NCBI RefSeq assembly: GCF_036924715.1
Contig: NZ_JAZHSB010000001.1
Span: 124,001 to 188,000 of the forward strand
Direction: 5' to 3'
DNA: 64,000 nucleotides
From: Bradyrhizobium sp. AZCC 1721
Lineage (GTDB): Bacteria > Pseudomonadota > Alphaproteobacteria > Rhizobiales > Xanthobacteraceae
Shown here: positions 63,432 through 64,000 of the stretch, one piece after another
Layout: every line of letters begins with the position of its first letter
Position numbering within the stretch: the first letter of the stretch is position 1
Program-made: the position numbers and the translations under genes
The notes under the pieces: generated by a model
What the model saw: the letters and a program-made list of their open reading frames with translations, nothing else
Databases searched by the model: none
Told to the model about the DNA's origin: nothing

Positions 63432-64000
63432 ATGTCCACCAAGCGCTGCTATTACGAAACCCTGGAAGTCGAGCGGAACGCGGACGAATCCAAGCTCAAG
63501 TCGGCCTTCCGCAAGCTCGCGATGAAATGGCATCCGGACAGGAATCCAGGTGATGCCACCAGCGAAATGAAATTCAAGGAAATCAACGAGGCCTATGAAG
63601 TCCTGAAAGACGGCGACAAGCGCGCCGCCTATGACCGCTACGGCCATGCCGCGTTCGAGCAGGGCATGGGCGGCGGTGGTCCTGGCTTCGGCGCCGGCTT
63701 CGCCTCGTCGTTTTCAGATATTTTCGAGGACCTGTTCGGCATGGCCGGGCAGCGCGGGCGCGGCGGCGGACGCGAGCGCGGCGCCGATCTGCGCTACAAC
63801 ATGGAAATCACGCTGGAGGAAGCCTACCTCGGCAAGACCGCGCAGATCGAAATTCCGGTCTCGGTCACCTGCGAGCCCTGTTCGGGCACCGGCGCCAAGG
63901 CCGGCACCAAGCCGAAGACCTGCGCGATGTGCGGCGGCGCCGGCCGCGTCCGTCAGGCTCAGGGCTTCTTCACGCTGGAGCGGACCTGCCCCGGCTGTCA
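63432..64000 (+). CDS. dnaJ: molecular chaperone DnaJ (truncated by the window end)
   Basis: The first 189 residues of an Hsp40. J domain with HPD ([11 protein letters not shown]), Gly/Phe region ([24 protein letters not shown], in parts), then the zinc region starting [12 protein letters not shown] and [10 protein letters not shown], cut in the third motif at CPGC. The gene continues beyond 64000. Confidence 0.97.
   Translation, partial: MSTKRCYYETLEVERNADESKLKSAFRKLAMKWHPDRNPGDATSEMKFKEINEAYEVLKDGDKRAAYDRYGHAAFEQGMGGGGPGFGAGFASSFSDIFEDLFGMAGQRGRGGGRERGADLRYNMEITLEEAYLGKTAQIEIPVSVTCEPCSGTGAKAGTKPKTCAMCGGAGRVRQAQGFFTLERTCPGC

Overview
This window reads as a chromosomal segment of a high-GC alphaproteobacterium of the Bradyrhizobium / Nitrobacteraceae type. 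The gene families point there (LolA after FtsK, a CenR-like regulator, TimA-MltA-Smr, hslV-GNAT-DUF2585-hslU), as do the palindromic interspersed repeats between genes and the classic origin-proximal order parB-parA-rsmG-mnmG-mnmE-rho-hemJ / PPSR-maf-coaE-dnaQ-secB. Most of the window is housekeeping. No prophage, CRISPR array, rRNA or tRNA was seen.

Layout. 0-16 kb: a DapC-like aminotransferase behind a CtrA-type box, ftsK (broken in an A8 run), lolA, xth, a cNMP-binding protein, a CenR-like response regulator, an L,D-transpeptidase, a hydratase, the YggS-type PLP protein, a diguanylate cyclase, then leuS-lptE-holA. 16-24.5 kb: the partition and tRNA-modification cluster, with four parS sites, rho and hemJ, all transcribed leftwards. 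24.47-24.92 kb: a gene-free, AT-richer divergent gap with DnaA-box-like sites, 9-bp iterations and GANTC sites, proposed as the chromosome origin. 24.9-31.6 kb: PPSR, maf, coaE, dnaQ, secB, timA, mltA and smr. 31.6-34.7 kb: the hsl protease operon with an AAC(6')-like acetyltransferase inside it. 34.8-39.6 kb: hisB-DUF2628-hisHAFE-coaA. 39.6-42.5 kb: a hybrid histidine kinase and a small exported protein.

42.5-44.5 kb is the only clearly mobile region. An IS110-family element has split a palindromic chromosomal repeat, so its ends can be read directly. Its non-coding 5' region carries short segments matching both insertion flanks and both element ends, in the order and polarity expected of an IS110 bridge RNA. 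This is the most striking signal in the window.

44.7-55.5 kb: comM, a Tat-exported MBL-fold hydrolase, a Pro-rich coiled-coil membrane protein, rsmI-yraN-gshB, an LpoA-like lipoprotein and rph-rdgB-hemW. 55.7-64 kb: heat-shock genes hrcA-grpE and dnaK-dnaJ (dnaJ runs off the end), separated by a VOC protein, an AraC regulator, a Tat-exported nicotinamidase-like hydrolase and an exported protein of unknown function. A good RpoH-type promoter precedes dnaK.

Together the window joins chromosome replication and segregation (oriC, parS, ParAB, FtsK, HolA, DnaQ), envelope biogenesis (LolA, LptE, L,D-transpeptidase, MltA, LpoA-like), proteostasis (HslUV, DnaKJ, GrpE, SecB) and histidine synthesis.
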